A stretch of 64,000 nucleotides of DNA from Conoideocrella luteorostrata (GCA_032433595.1 JASWJB010000001.1:124001-188000); one strand, 5' to 3'; counted from the first letter of the stretch, positions 34,728 to 47,455 are shown. The notes: generated from the sequence alone by a model not told the origin. Numbers and translations: made by a program.

Positions 34728-35739
34728 GCATCTACAAAAAAACCCAGCCTGCTCGGGACTATGCCGATATAAGGAAGAGGTAGGCAGTGTATGTTTACAT
34801 ATCCAGTCAGATTTTTCGTAGATACACGCCAGTAGGAATATTTACCTGAACAGGTCTGACATTACAGGAGTGAAAATAAAGACTACATGTGATCCGGTAA
34901 AAGTCGGCTATAACTTGTAGCCCGGGTTTCCAGTAGGGCTACAGCGGACGTAGAGCAGAAATAATGACGCCCATTGAGGTATGTCTACTGCTGAATGAAC
35001 GCTTCGCAGATGCCGGTTCGACGGTGGCTCGCTTGCGACTATGGCCTGCTATCCGGTCTGGAAGTCCCTGCATATCTTCACATCATTATCTCGGCTGCAC
35101 TTTCTTTAGCCAGAAATAAAAGGCCACGTCTCGCTGATACTAGACGACGTATCAAAATCCATGAGCGCGCGGCCCTCGTGCCGTAGGGGGCGGATTGAAC
35201 TGAGAGACACGGAAAGCTGTTGAGGGATGTGTTGGTCCAGCAGCGTGCTGACCAACACCAACTGGCGATGTTTGAGGCAGCGCAGGATCCCAGGACCATG
35301 CCATTATTGGTCACTGTCATAACTAAGGGGCACGGAGCACCGAGTAGAGGGTGGGTCAGACTCCCCCGGCGCGGAAACACCCCAAAAACCTTCACCATCC
35401 AGGCTTGAAAGTGGGACACGGGCCTGTCAGCCCCCCCGTCGATCTTCGCCGCCCCGACAGGCCGATCTGTCATCACGCCAGCGCCTGCCTGTTTGTACCT
35501 CCCTTTTGTCCCCTTTGTCCCTCTTGGTCCCGGTCCAGTCCTGCCTAGACTGTTGTTGCATATCCGACCCGTCCATTTTTATGCGACCGACGGAGCCACG
35601 CATCGAGTTGGGCGATATCCCAGCATGGCTACCACTGCACTGTGATATGAGAAAGCACGTGGGCGACCCAACACTATACCATACTGCATAATCGAAAAGG
35701 TAGTTAGATGCATTTCTGTAATATCGCGTAATATTGGAT
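34728..35739. other. Intergenic, nothing supported
   Basis: About 1 kb between the kinase relic and the 3' end of the GT90 gene. Short open frames near 34995-35548 show no motif. Confidence 0.4.
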
Positions 35740-38655
35740 TTATACGGTTTGGTCCATCTGTGGACGAGGTTTGCCTTTTGAGAACGCTGGCCGCTCGGGA
35801 TCCTGTAACCTCGCCAACTCTAGCAGTAAGCGATACACATATACACTCATGTCGACATTCCTCAAGGCTTGTGAGAACCACTCTCTTCCCTGGTCTGCGA
35901 TTTCCTTCGCCCTCTGCTGCCCTTGTTTTGTCGAGGTCAAATACATGACCAACTCAGGGAGCTCCGTCATGCCAAGGCTAACGGGGATAAAATGCACCCA
36001 TGGCAAAAGGCGATCGTCGTGCCATTCGCGAAGTAGAGTTTGCTTCATCGGCGCCGACTTGGAGGCCACCATTTTATACCATCGGCCACTGATACCGTTT
36101 CCGTCGAGGTCAAATGTCAGTCTTGATCGGAGGGCTTCATCCTTATCTGCCCATGACTTCATACGATAGGCAAATGACTGTTCACGACATGGCCTTGTGG
36201 CGCACTGGAAGATTTTCGTAAAGGCAACGTCAAATAACCTGCTGTTGAGAAACGATGATGTCACACGCTGAACAATACCGCCTTTGTCGGCAAGATATAG
36301 GTGCTCTTTGCCATCTAACATTTGTACTAGGCTGACAAATCGCTGCCGGTGGTAATCTTCCCATTGAGAGTCCGTAGCAAAAGCACCTGATGTAGAGCCG
36401 GCCCAGTAAACATTGTTCGTTTTACTCGACCAGTCCAAGTCTTTGTTGTCGCTGTACACAAACTCAGACTCTATGTATGCGGGGCTCGGAAATAGAATAT
36501 CGCCCATGGTAGACGGTGATCCAGTGGAAAGCACAGGAACCATGCCCTCAATCAGCCGGAAAGAAGTCGGGCTTATAAACAGGCCATGCATTTGGCGGTA
36601 GCTGGGATGTTTGCAGATATCCCTGGAGGAAGATATGTTTTGAACCCAAGGCAGATCAAACGAGTTGACTGCGTTGTCCGAGTTGGCAGCAGTTGTGTGC
36701 TCATTTTCGCTGCAATACTGCACCAGAGAGGCCCACGTTGGCGTTCGCGATAAGTCTTTTAATCTGACGCTGGGTTTGGGGTCATATTGTTCCTGCTTCC
36801 CCGGAAACATGACTCTTGGTTCATCCAAATGATTGACCAAAAACTCCACGTCAGGTAGGACTCCCTTGATATCGCCCATGAGCTGTGCAAACAATTTGCT
36901 TAAATGCCTATCAAAACTGCGCCAGTTATGAATGCAATCCGTTTTGCCCGTCCGGCCAGAGAATTTACATGTCCAGACCTCGTTTTCCGGAGAGAGCTGC
37001 ACAGCTCTCATAGCCTGACGAATTTGTTCGCCACTAAGGCTCCATAAAGGAGTGATTGATTCGTACATGACGTCGAAATCGTCGATGATTTTTGAATCGT
37101 GGGCATTGGCATACTTGAACCACTCATCAAAGCCAGGTGGAGGATCCAATTCGTATCTCCGGCGATATTCCTCGCAGGCGATCGTGTACGATTTGGACTG
37201 GCGGAGCAGCAAATGATTGAAGTCGGCCTTTGCTTGTTGAATAATCGTCTCGACGGGATGTTCGTGTGTATTTGCAAAGATGACGGTTCTTAGGTGGGCA
37301 GTTCGAATGGCAAACATATTTGCTAGGTAAGGGAGAACAGGAATGACCATCAGAGCCCACAAGAGCTTTCGGTGGGAGACTTGCTTGGGAATCAGCGAGA
37401 TCAGTTGCCCTAGTGTTAAGCTAGAGCAAACAATATGGGAGAGAGCCTGCATCTCAGATGACTGTATGAACGGGCTGCGCGTGGCGAAGATGACGAAAAT
37501 TTTGATGACCGCTGCTGCAGTCCAGGACAAATGGTGAGCCTAGAGATATTAAAATAGAGTCTACAAAGCGGGAGCGAGACAGGACGAACTGTTTCTATGA
37601 CAAAATACCAGGAGGCGGCTCTTGCGACACTGGCCAGCAGCATCGTGCCAAGATCAAACGGGACAAATCCGAGCAGAAGCGACCGAAGTACCAGCGCCGC
37701 CAGCATAACACTAGCGACTCGCGGAGTCAGCGACGCAACATCGGTCTCCATATTGACAAAAGGTATGGCCACAGAGTTTGATGCCTGCTTTCGGAGGAGA
37801 GTGCCGTAGAGAGCTAGCAAAGCAAGAAGCTCAACAACGGACAAAGCCAAGCTTGGCAAGTTCCATTGAGCCAGCGTATGAATGCCAAGCAAAGAAATGG
37901 CCGCCGCACTCCATGTCGTGGTGGTCGCGTGGCTTGTCCATGCCTTCGGTTGTTTTATTCTTGATGTCGAATGTTGGGGATTCGGCTGCTTCTGGATCAA
38001 AAGCAAGGCAGGCGTCAATGCAGGCTGCCAACAGTCAGTATGAATTCGCAGGACACGGTCAAAAATCATGCAGCCTCACCAGTAGAGGCCCAACGAAATC
38101 ATTCTCGGCAGAGCAAAGCGCTGCAGCAGCTGTGGCCACAGCGACAATCCAGTAGGCACCTGTCCTGGGCTCGGCTTCAGGTTGCAGCGACAAATCCACG
38201 GCCTTGGCTCTTGTTCTCGGCCGGATGTTATACGTGATGAAGAAGAATAGCAAGATCCAGCCAAGTGTCTCGGACTCAAGCTGGGAAGATCTGGAGGCTG
38301 TCCAGTACTGGGTCGCGGCGGCGGTGAGCACGCTTTTCGCAATTGACGGCACGATGCGACCGGTTTCAGCTTCCCACATCTTTTGGCGCGATTCGCGAGA
38401 GGACGAGATCGGGACGCAAGCTTCAGAGGGGAGGGAGGGGCCGTCTGGCTTATCACTCGAGGCGCCAATTGTTTGTTCTATCTGATTGCGTCGAAAAGGG
38501 GTTAGAACATGGCGTACGGAGTAACTACGTAGTACTAGCCCTCCGACCCATGTAACCTGAAATCCGTGCCCCGCTGGAACGCTGAAGATGCGCCCATGCG
38601 GCACTGGCGTAGACAGCGGGCGTACAGAGGAGCGAAAACCCCCTTCTCTCCTCAT
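35740..38655 (-). CDS. CAP10/GT90-type membrane glycosyltransferase
   Basis: Exons 38655-38080, 38024-37590 and 37539-35740 (introns 55 and 50 bp) join to 936 residues. The N-terminal roughly 370 residues hold several hydrophobic segments (for example WILLFFFITYNI, YWIVAVATAAAAL, LALSVVELLALLALYG), so the enzyme is membrane-bound, probably in the Golgi. The C-terminal domain has the GT90/CAP10 signature: DLDWSSKTNNVYWAGSTSG, then RFVSLVQ, and near the end LTFDLDGNGISGRWYKMVASKSAPMKQ followed by WVHFIPVSLGMTELPELV. Cryptococcus CAP10 and its relatives are beta-1,2-xylosyltransferases; the sugar used here is inferred. The second donor, GTTCGT, is unusual but restores the only workable frame. 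The start ATG is uncertain: a probable LTR lies just upstream. Confidence 0.82.
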
Positions 38656-38689
38656 GATTAATGCAATTTCTATAGACGCTAGTTGCAGC

Positions 38690-38951
38690 AGCCACTAGGC
38701 CAGTCCTTAACAAATTTATCTCGGTCTTAATTCATTATTGATTCTCTGGTCAAGCCCATTTACTCTTATATATAGCGCGGGCACACAGGCCACGCAGCTT
38801 AAGGAGCTAGAATTAAGAGTAAAGAAAGGTCTTAGTTATCACAACTAGCTACAAGATCGCATCTCCCTTCTTGTACGTAAAAACGAGTAAAATAATCAAA
38901 TAATGCATGGGCCTCCTGCCCATGTTGCGGGGTGGGAGCGCGATCCATAAC
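38690..38951 (-). mobile_element. Probable solo LTR (copia-like), about 260 bp
   Basis: Read on the minus strand, the sequence begins TGTTATGGATCGCGCTCCC and has a TATATATAAGAG promoter-like box about 175 bp in. It then runs through CAATAATGAATTAAGACCGAG toward a TG/CA-type terminus at the other end. Length, TATA position and terminal TGTTA resemble Ty1/copia-type long terminal repeats. No gag-pol sequence adjoins, so it would be a solo LTR or relic. The exact 3' end and a target duplication are not clear. Confidence 0.4.
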
Positions 38952-39761
38952 ACACTATCTCAGCTTTTAGCACATTATTATGCATTTATGTGCTTGTTAT
39001 TGTACTCTCTTAGAGAGTCCTAAAAAGATAAAAGAAGAACGACTACCAAAAAACAAAGAAAAAAAGACTGAAAGATAGGATCTAAAGTTTACAGAAGATA
39101 AAGATAAGGAGGACAGCCTATATTGGAACTGCGCTTCGTATTTATAAACCTCGCCAAGCTTCTGTTTTGTTGAGGCTGTAGTGACGGGAGGCAGACTGCT
39201 AAAAACAATAGTAGCGGGTGAAATGGCCATCGACGGGCCTGTACTCCGTAGCGCAGCTAGGATTAAAAATGGCGCCATGACTGGCGCTGGGGTCTGCGGA
39301 GGGGCGACAATTGTCGCCTGATTGGGAGATCAAAACCGCAACACTTGGCTTTATTATATAGTTTTAGTACTAATAATATTAAATCTATTCTCTATTATAT
39401 AAGTCAACTTATAAAAAGGCAAATTTACAGTATCAATATTTCGAGACGATCTGATACCGCATACACCCGCTCGGGCGTAGGCGTCTAACGGACATAACCA
39501 CCCAAATGTGACAGCCTAACCCCTCTCTTGACCCCTCTTGGTATATGCATGCATCTGCGTTTGATTCGACTCAAACATGCCTATTTAGTGGCACCCCGGC
39601 GTCAGTGAATAAACCTGTCTTTGACGACTTTCTATTGGGCCTGTGCTGATGACTGATCGACAGACATCAAGATGCCTCGCTTACGCCACTACTGCCTCAT
39701 CCTCGCCAGCTTTGTCGACCCTTCTACGTTGTGCAAAAAAAGCCGCGGCCGAACATAGAAC
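38952..39761. other. AT-rich, repeat-derived-looking interval
   Basis: The segment has long A/T- and purine-rich tracts (about 38990-39110 and 39345-39430) broken by GC-richer pieces, including the palindrome GGCGACAATTGTCGCC at 39302-39317. That composition is seen in old, mutated fungal repeats. No coding region is recognisable. Confidence 0.4.
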
Positions 39762-42700
39762 ATGGCTTCGGGGGAGAAGGTCAAGGTGTACCGGCTTCAA
39801 GGAATCCCATCCGATCTTCAGAATGCAGACGAGGTCGCTTGGTACCTGTCGGAGAACTGCCCAGAACTGACCGAATACGACATTAAAATATGCTCTCTCG
39901 CCAGGGCCTTGACCTCGGCAGCCCCGTTGCCTTGGGTAGCCACGGTGATGTTTCACCCTCAAAAATCTATCGATGGTGATTTAATTCGTTCACTGCCAGT
40001 GAAACTAGCAGAAGCCGTATCTAAGATTCATGATGGACTCAATATTGACGATCATTTTCTTGGCTTGACACCATTCAACGACGTCAGACCTGATGACTAT
40101 GAATACGAGTAAGCACTAGGATTCCACTTGCTTCTTCTGCCCTTCCCTCGCGACTGTCTGACAGAAAATCTTTTAGCTGTGTAGCTGTATCTGGTATCGG
40201 CAGCCATCCATTTGGGTCCTGGCAGCCCCATGATGGTGATAAACTGTTCATGTGGATCAGAGACATTCTACCCAAGCTTTTCCCATCCACCAGGGCAATG
40301 ATATATGGGTATGACACGGAACTCTCCAACACGCATTCGTTCCAGCAGATTCAGGATCTTGCCATCTCCTTTATTGACCACTTGCGGGTGGTGTTCGAGT
40401 CTTCGGCAACTCGGCGGTCCATCATCTTAATTGGGCACAGTCTCGGCGGCATCGTTGTCAAACAGGCGCTGGTCATGCTTGCTGACAGTTTCCATCCTGC
40501 AGATCAGTCGCTTCTCAGGGCGATAACGGGAGCCGTCTTTTTCGGGGTCCCCAACCACGGCATGATGATTTCTCATCTGCTCGCGCTGGCCTCTAGACAG
40601 CCCAACAACTTTATGATTGAACAGATCGGAGTGAATGCACCCTTTCTGACTCGACTAGAAAATAAATTTGCATGGTGGTCGCGGGAAGGAGAGTGCTTCA
40701 GTCAGAAGAACTTCTTCTGGGGTTATGAAACCCAGGAATCGGCTATCCCTGTAGTAGGTTCCTAGACTTGATACACACGCGGCGTAGCTACCATCCAGAA
40801 ACTAATGATCCAAAATAGCACAACCCTGCTGACGGGAAGTGGACAGCAAGACATCCGAATGCTCCCTGGCTGAAACTTGTGGAGCGTGATTCTGCAACGC
40901 GAGGCTTGTGGAAAGACCCCAGCAAACGCCATTTCACTTTCCAGGTCAACAAAGACCACTCTAGTATGGTCAAGTTTGTGAATGCCTATGACCCCAACCT
41001 AACTGTAGTCATCAGGAAGTTGAGCGAGTTATTCGAATGTCCTCTGCCGGATAAACTCATGTCAAGTGCTGCTCACCTCCAATTCGGAGGACAATCGACC
41101 GCCGACTTTGCTACAGAGCTGTCTGCGACGCCATCCTCCTCAATGACATCAGAACCACCTGGCGAGCGCGCTAAGACCTTCAAACTACCTTTAGAAAGCC
41201 TTAACATACCAGAGATATCCTCCTTACATAGCAAGGACTCCGAGCTGGCAGCGCTTGCCCAAATCTTGGACGGAGACGCTACCAACAGTCGTCTAGCCGC
41301 ATCGGTTTATGGAGCCCCAGGCATTGGCAAGACGCAGCTCATCGCACACTACGTAAAGAACCATCGAGACGCATACGATAATGTCTTCTATATCGACGGT
41401 TCCAATCTCATCCGTATTCGCTTGACCCTTCGGAGAGAAGTCAACCGCATCAAACAAACCTGGTCTCAATTCTTCAGCGCTCTTCGATCCCGGGATACGC
41501 ATTCCTCCGACATCGAGCGCTTCTGTAATTTTTTGAACAGCAAGGGAAATACCAAGTGGCTTCTGGTCATAGATGAGATGCAAGACTCTCCTTGGATCAC
41601 CGTTATCTTCGACCAGCTGAAGCAAGGCACTGTTATTCTTGCGTCGACGAGCTCTCAGTTCAAGGAGAGATTTCCTGCCGTACGAGTAGCCCAATTGAGT
41701 CCTGATGCGGGCAATCAGTTACTTCTCAATCTAGGACCTGGTTCAATTGCAAAAACGAGTAAGCAGTTCTTTGGCGTGACCATTGGGGAAGCTGCGTAGA
41801 GGTCATTGACAGTGATCCATAGACCACCACGAATTGCTGTCACGATTGGATTGCCACCCCATACTTATACGTCTAGCGGCCCCAAAGCTCATGGGATTCA
41901 AGACTTTATCGGTTTTTCTTAGGCACTGGCGGGACGGCGAGATGGAACTTCCCACTCAGAGCTTCAGCAGGTTGAATCGCATCCTAGAGTTCGAGTTTGG
42001 CGAAGCCATACCTGCATCTCAGATGGACGTTCTGAATATCTGCCTCCTCTTTGACTATAAGGCGATGTCATACGACTTTCTCGAGTACCTTGGCATCTCA
42101 GGTTTGGAATCGTTTTTCGGTAACACTATCGAGCGTCTCGCGCGGCACAGTCTCATCGAGACGAGGCTTCCAGACCGCCAATCTGTCACATTTAGCTTGT
42201 CTGAGCTTCTCTACCAGTTCCTTAGGCAGTCTGCTACCGTCTGGCATTCTGTTGTGCGTAGGGCTGCCAGTCTGTTAGCGGAGAAAGTGCCGAGAAGCCA
42301 CAAGGACAACTATCGCGAGCGCATCGAGCTCCTAGCACCGCACGCGGTCATGTTCTCCAAATATATTCACACCACCCAGAAGTCCGTTACGGGCTCGGCT
42401 GAGTTTCTTGACAACCTCGAACGTATCGCTTCTCTGCTCCGATTGCTAGACAAAGATGTCGATGCCATCAAACTGTATGGCCTCATCCACCAAGAAAACG
42501 CAAAGCTGCCGAGTTCCATGCAGCTCACGCCTTTGCGAACGGCGGAAGTTTACAATAACATGGGCCTGTCCTGCATGAATGAAGGCGACATGAAGCTTGC
42601 TCATTCTTGTTTCGAGAAAGCAGCGCACGCATTACCGACGAAGGAGAGCCCGGAGACGAGGTTGCAGATCATTGCTAACACAGCTCGATCTCTGATGGAG

Positions 42701-43621
42701 ATGGAAGAGTACGCCACTGCAGTGATCCTTTTATCAGCGACCCTGGAGAGCAACCAATCCACGGACAAGGTCCTGCTTGTACCTCTGCAGCATGCTTTGG
42801 GCTTTACGCATGTACAACTGGGTCGCGCCGACCTTGGGATTCCTCTATTGGAAGAGTGCCGCTCAGTGAGCGAGTCTGAACACCAGCGGGTTGGAAAGCG
42901 GGTAATATTCACAATTATGCATGACCTTGCCACTGCGTGGCGCGACCAGAAGAAATGGGATGACGCAATAATCCTGTACGAAAAGGTAAAGGAATGCCGA
43001 GAGAGCTTTCATGGACACACTCATCGCTACACCATGGAGACTGCCGGAGCACTAGCCGTAGCGTACCAAGGGAGTGGTCAGTTAGTCCAGGCGGCGGTAT
43101 GCTTTAAGAAAGCCTTAAAGTGGCAGTGTGAGAGACTCCGTCTAAACCACCCGGATACGCTCCAAACCCTTCAAAACTATGGCATATATCTCAGTATGAC
43201 GGGAGATCTGGAAGGCGCAAAGAAAGCACTGCACCTGGCTCACACGGGCTGGGTAGACCAGGACAGGAAGATCAAGAAGATGACATGGAATCGAATCAAC
43301 TCGGGGGTCAGCTTGGCGTTGGTACTGCAGGACCTCGCGGACTTCAACGAAGCCGAAAGGCTCTACCGCACGGCTTTGAAGTGGTACCGAGAGCCAAAGG
43401 TGAAAGAGAATCCTAGAATGACCTACCGGTACTCCAAAACCGTCTACTTGTCTGGAAGGATGTACGAGATTGCGGGACGAGCGTGCCTAGCACGCATGAG
43501 ATATGAAGAAGCCACAAACGTGTCCATGGCCGACAATGATGAGGCTAGCTACTGGAAGTGTCTCTCTATTAGGGCAATGCACAACCTCAAACCGGCAGAG
43601 GGCAAGGTTGAAAGCTTTTAA
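39762..43621 (+). CDS. STAND receptor: lipase/esterase-like - NB-ARC - TPR
   Basis: Four exons (39762-40108, 40177-40753, 40819-41758, 41823-43621; introns 68, 65 and 64 bp) join to 1220 residues. After a 115-residue N-terminal region of unknown kind comes an alpha/beta-hydrolase domain beginning VAVSGIGSHPFGSW, with the nucleophile motif GHSLGG (Ser at about 204). The NB-ARC/P-loop domain has Walker A GAPGIGKT at about 473-480 and Walker B LLVIDE at about 556-561. From about 780 to 1150 there are TPR-like helical repeats (AEVYNNMGLSCMNEGD, DDAIILYEKVKE, HPDTLQTLQNYGIYL, NEAERLYRTALKWY), typical of the kinesin-light-chain-like TPR in fungal receptors. The presumed logic is a TPR sensor, an NTPase switch and a lipase-like effector acting on membranes. 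Intact in frame. Ligand and partners unknown. Confidence 0.9.
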
Positions 43622-43824
43622 GAACACTAGGCGATCACCCGGGCTTTCTGCTCGGAAGGCCCCATGACCAGCTGTCATAGCTTACCCAAGCGGATAATTA
43701 CTGCTGTATCATATGAAGAATACCCTGAACCGTCTTTTTTCTGGAGGTAGTTGTATAAATTAATAGCGATGAGAATATATGTGTATGCTCGGTTTGTAGA
43801 CAAAAATTGGGAGAAGGTAGAATC

Positions 43825-44395
43825 CTAACCCTTCTTGCCCTTGACATTGGCCTTTGGGGCAGCGCCATTCTCGGTTCTCTGGCTGGGGAGATTCGAGCTG
43901 TTGGGCTCGCTAAAGTTTAGGTGGTCTTTCAGCACACTGCTAATTCCTCGGCCATCGTACTCGTCACCAAGACTTCGATCTCCGTGGTTGGTCATGGTAT
44001 AAGGTTCGGCCAACCCCTCGCCCTGATCATCGTCCAGCAGATCATCGACAAGGGTCTCCAGCTTCTGTTTGAGTTGCCGGTCGAAGTCGTCCATGGCTAT
44101 GATCGAGCCTGCCGGCCGAGTGAGCGCACACCAGTGCCCGCGCTGCAGTTTGACGCTGGGGTATGGACTTCGCTCCAGTACATAGTGCCGTCGCATTCAC
44201 ACTTAGGAGACTTATCAGTCAAGATGTGACCACCAATTCGCCAGGCTCTAGAAGAGGGGAGAGAAAGAAAGTGGTAAATAGTGTGCGACCATGCGGGATA
44301 CGTACACATTGCCGGCTATTCATCAATGTCTGGTTTGTTCGGCAGGAGGCCATATGCTCGTGGCCACATTTGAAGTTGCGACACCGGAATGTCAT
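43825..44395 (-). CDS. Small Cys-rich protein gene with unresolved splicing and apparent frameshift
   Basis: The first exon (44395-44306, 30 codons, MTFRCRNFKCGHEH...) ends at a good GTACGT donor, and a pyrimidine tract ends in CTTCTAG at 44248. Downstream coding-like sequence continues as WRIGGHILTDKSPKCECDGTMYW, then, after a one-base change of frame near 44143-44148, as RGHWCALTRPAGSIIAMDDFDRQ to a Lys/Gly-rich end at 43825. Joining exon 1 to exon 2 at the obvious sites also gives the wrong phase. The Cys/His pairs (C-x4-C-G-H, C-x-C-D-G) suggest a small zinc-binding module. Either the gene is damaged, the assembly has indels, or an unusual splice is used. I do not recognise the family. 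Confidence 0.5.
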
Positions 44396-45633
44396 GTTGA
44401 GATCTGCGCAGGGGGGATTTCGCGAATCCTGGCTGAATGCCTGTAATGAGTTTGGAAGCAGGTGGGAACTGGTACTAGTTGGCTCTAAGCACACAGTGTA
44501 GCCAACTCCTTATGGCATATCAAATACAGGTGGCCGAGCGGGTGCGATGCACGCACAAGCTGAGGAGATGCAGGATGCGAACCCCGCCGCCAGACACAAA
44601 TGACGTTGGTTGCCTTTGTGAGGCTTGGGTGAGCCGCCTTGTCGTACACAGCCCCTCCGAGAGCTTAGTGGCGGTTGTATCGCGCCAATACGTTTGGGGA
44701 AGGTTCCTCCCATATCGCAACGATACACCTCATGTACAATTTCTAAATTTTGTCAATGGCTCATAGAGGCTCCTACGTGAGCATTGACAAAGTCACTCAC
44801 TCGGCGCCACGAAACCCATTTTGAAGTGCCGCTCCATCGCCGTGGACCCTGCAACACAAAGTTCATTCGATCAAGACGAGATCAGTATACCCAATCCGGA
44901 CATTGCCATCGACCCGCATTACGATTCGGACAAGAGACCTTCCCTCTAATTTACCTACATTCCTTCCTTGTAGGTCGAGGACGCATCTTTCCGAGAGTCC
45001 TGTCTGGCTCAATTTGTCACTTCTGATGCAGTGAGTAGGCGTCGAAGTAAGTAGGTCCCCAGACTTGCTATGCGCCAAAGAGTGAGTGACAAGCGAGATT
45101 CATTGTAGTGGAGTTGCTTCCAAGCTATATATATTCCGACCAGCAAAACCAAAGCAGAGAAAAATTCCAAACACCACTAGAGTAATTGTAGGTACATCTG
45201 TCGGGGGCATCTTGGAAGCTGTCTTGTTTTACCAACAATGTTTTGTTATTATTCTACAATATTTTTACTTAGTTTTATACCACCTGTACTTATTTCTAGG
45301 GTAGTTATCCTAAACGCTTAAAGTAGTCAAAGCTTGTAGTTACAGCTAACCAAGCTTCTGTTCACAAGGAATAGGTGCTCGCGTTTCCATGTGTCACAGG
45401 CTAATATTGCGCAATTTATCGTAGTAAATCTTATGAATATTAAGGCTAACGTTTGCTGCCGCTGCCTGGGGAAAGGACGAGTTAATTGCAAATTAGAAAT
45501 TAGCGCCAGGTGGGAATGGACGGTCTGCAGAGAAATGTCTAAAGCGGCGGGAGGGTGAAAGTGGGGCAACGGCACGGCGCGTTCCCGCTGCGGACAGGCG
45601 GTCAAAAACGGCAACGAAATTTGCAGCGAGCGA
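44396..45633. other. Intergenic, nothing supported
   Basis: About 1.2 kb without a recognisable gene. A tRNA-like D-arm string near 44530 does not complete a tRNA fold. Confidence 0.4.
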
Positions 45634-47455
45634 CTTTACCAGATGTTATGCTAATGTTGATCTTTTGGAGAACCTGTTGCTCTGGTCGCAATGGGTAGGA
45701 AAAATGCACATTTTCGAATACTATTTCCATTCCTCTTAAGTCCTCGGTGGCGGGATCAAGTTGAAAGTCAGCATCATCCTCACCGCTAGAAGAAATGCGA
45801 TCTCGGCGTAGTCGGAAGATGTAGGAAATTGCAGTGCTGGCCTTTGAGATATTGGTTGTGTGCTGAAACGATATTGCCGCAGCTTCACTAGAGAAAACAA
45901 CCGAAAGGTAGACAGTGTAAACCTGACTGGATGTGTACTCGGCTGCGGATACGAGCTTTCCACCGTATCAGAAACCAAACCCCATGGCAAGCATGGAGAC
46001 CGACTGACTGACTGAGTAGAAAAAATCTTATAGCCCAGACTTTTAACAGCATGGCGTACAATGCCTTGAAGACTTTTCTTGTATCGTTCGACAACGGTCC
46101 GTTCCAGAGCAAGCGAAGATATCGTGCGGATACCCATCACAGCTTCAGAGGCCATAGCATTACTCGTTGCATATCGCTCAACAGTGTCTTCCTTAAACTT
46201 GGATTCAAGTCGGATGCGCATGTACCCTGACCCTACGATAACGGGCAGGGTTCCACAGGTAAGGGCAAGTCCTAGTTTCCAGCCGTAGATAATAGCGAGG
46301 ACGTAGCTAGAGATAAGATTAACTACGCAAATAAGAATATGGGATATGTTTATAGGTAAGAGCTCTTGTAGGCTGGTTGGCTCTGATGCCAGTCTTGACA
46401 CAAGAGCACCTGTCCCGTTCTCAGGCTCATCAAAAAACGACATGTCTTGTTGAAGGGTGCTACTGAAGACGTCGCCGCAGTAGATCTCCATTACATTTCT
46501 TAGTGAATTAATTAGTCAGGGAAGCCAAGTATGATAAGGAGCCTGAAATGAGAGCCCGCATACCTGAGCAACAATGTTGGATAGCCAGTCGATAATAGAG
46601 TATACAGCCAAGTTACCAAGCGCAACAACGAAGAACATCAAAGCAATAGAGTTCGTCTTGGTTACATCGGTTGTTTCGTAAGCTTCCAAGGACTTCGATA
46701 GCAACACTGCTAAAGCTGGGTACGTGATTCCTGTGGAAATTTGTGCTTAGTGAACAACGAAAACAACAATTACTGGTCATCTTACCTCCAGCCAGACAGC
46801 ACATGAAGATGATAGAAGATGGCCTCCATAGCACCCTTTGTTCTCCCATGATCGAGGAAAGTCTATAGAGTAAACCATGCATATGAGCGAGATCTCCAGG
46901 GTTATTTCTATCGCTGTTGTGGCTTGAACCGCTGTTAATTCCGAACGTGAAGTCGTGTACTGCCTCCTTCTCTGACTGTCTTTTTCATTGTCGGAGGTGA
47001 CTTCGATTGAGAAAGACTTCTTCCTAAGATCTTGTGCCATAACGAGTCTAAAATAAATACCCCTGAGACTAATCAGCTCATCGTATGTACCATTTTCGAT
47101 TATTTTTCTCTGAGCCATGATAACAATATTATCAGCATGCCTGGCGGTGGATAATCTGTGCGCAATGACAATCATAGTGCGACCCTTGGTGACGTTATTT
47201 AGAACCGCTTGCACCGCTTCCTCGGCTCTGGGATCCAAAGAGCTAGTTGTCTCATCTACTAGCAGCACTTTTAGGTCAGAAATAATGCTACGAGCAATAG
47301 AAACGCGCTGCTTCTGACCACCAGACAATGAAGCACCTCGTTCACCAATCCAGGTCTTATAGCCATTTGGAAGATTGGTGATAAAATCATGGGCAAAAGC
47401 TGTCTTGCATGCTTTGATGACAAGAGCTTCGGGAGTTTTTGGGGTTACTGATCAC
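45634..47455 (-). pseudogene. ABCB-type (MDR) multidrug transporter pseudogene
   Basis: The fragment starts in the middle of nucleotide-binding domain 1. It reads AHDFITNLPNGYKTW, LSGGQKQRVSIARSI, VLLVDETTSSLD (Walker B and D-loop) and AHRLSTARHADNI (H-loop). It continues through transmembrane domain 2 (MSFFDEPENGTGALVSRLASEP; VMGIRTISSLALE) and ends after VFENVHFSYPLRPEQQVL, the first strand of domain 2. Walker A of domain 1, all of domain 1's membrane half and the rest of domain 2 are missing. Lesions inside include a TGA where the family has Trp (GF-W-YGG), an in-frame TGA near 46509-46512, and a frameshift near a CAGTCAGTCAG repeat at about 46000-46015. Two introns are still recognisable. 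It cannot make a transporter. Confidence 0.85.

Noticed and set aside
41759..41822. A stop-containing stretch that seems to split the NB-ARC and TPR parts into two genes
   Set aside because: A 64-bp GTAAGC...ATAG intron joins them in phase, giving one continuous receptor.
44528..44590. tRNA-like string GGTGGCCGAGCGGG followed by GCGAACCCC
   Set aside because: No consistent acceptor, anticodon or T stems can be paired; at most a relic.
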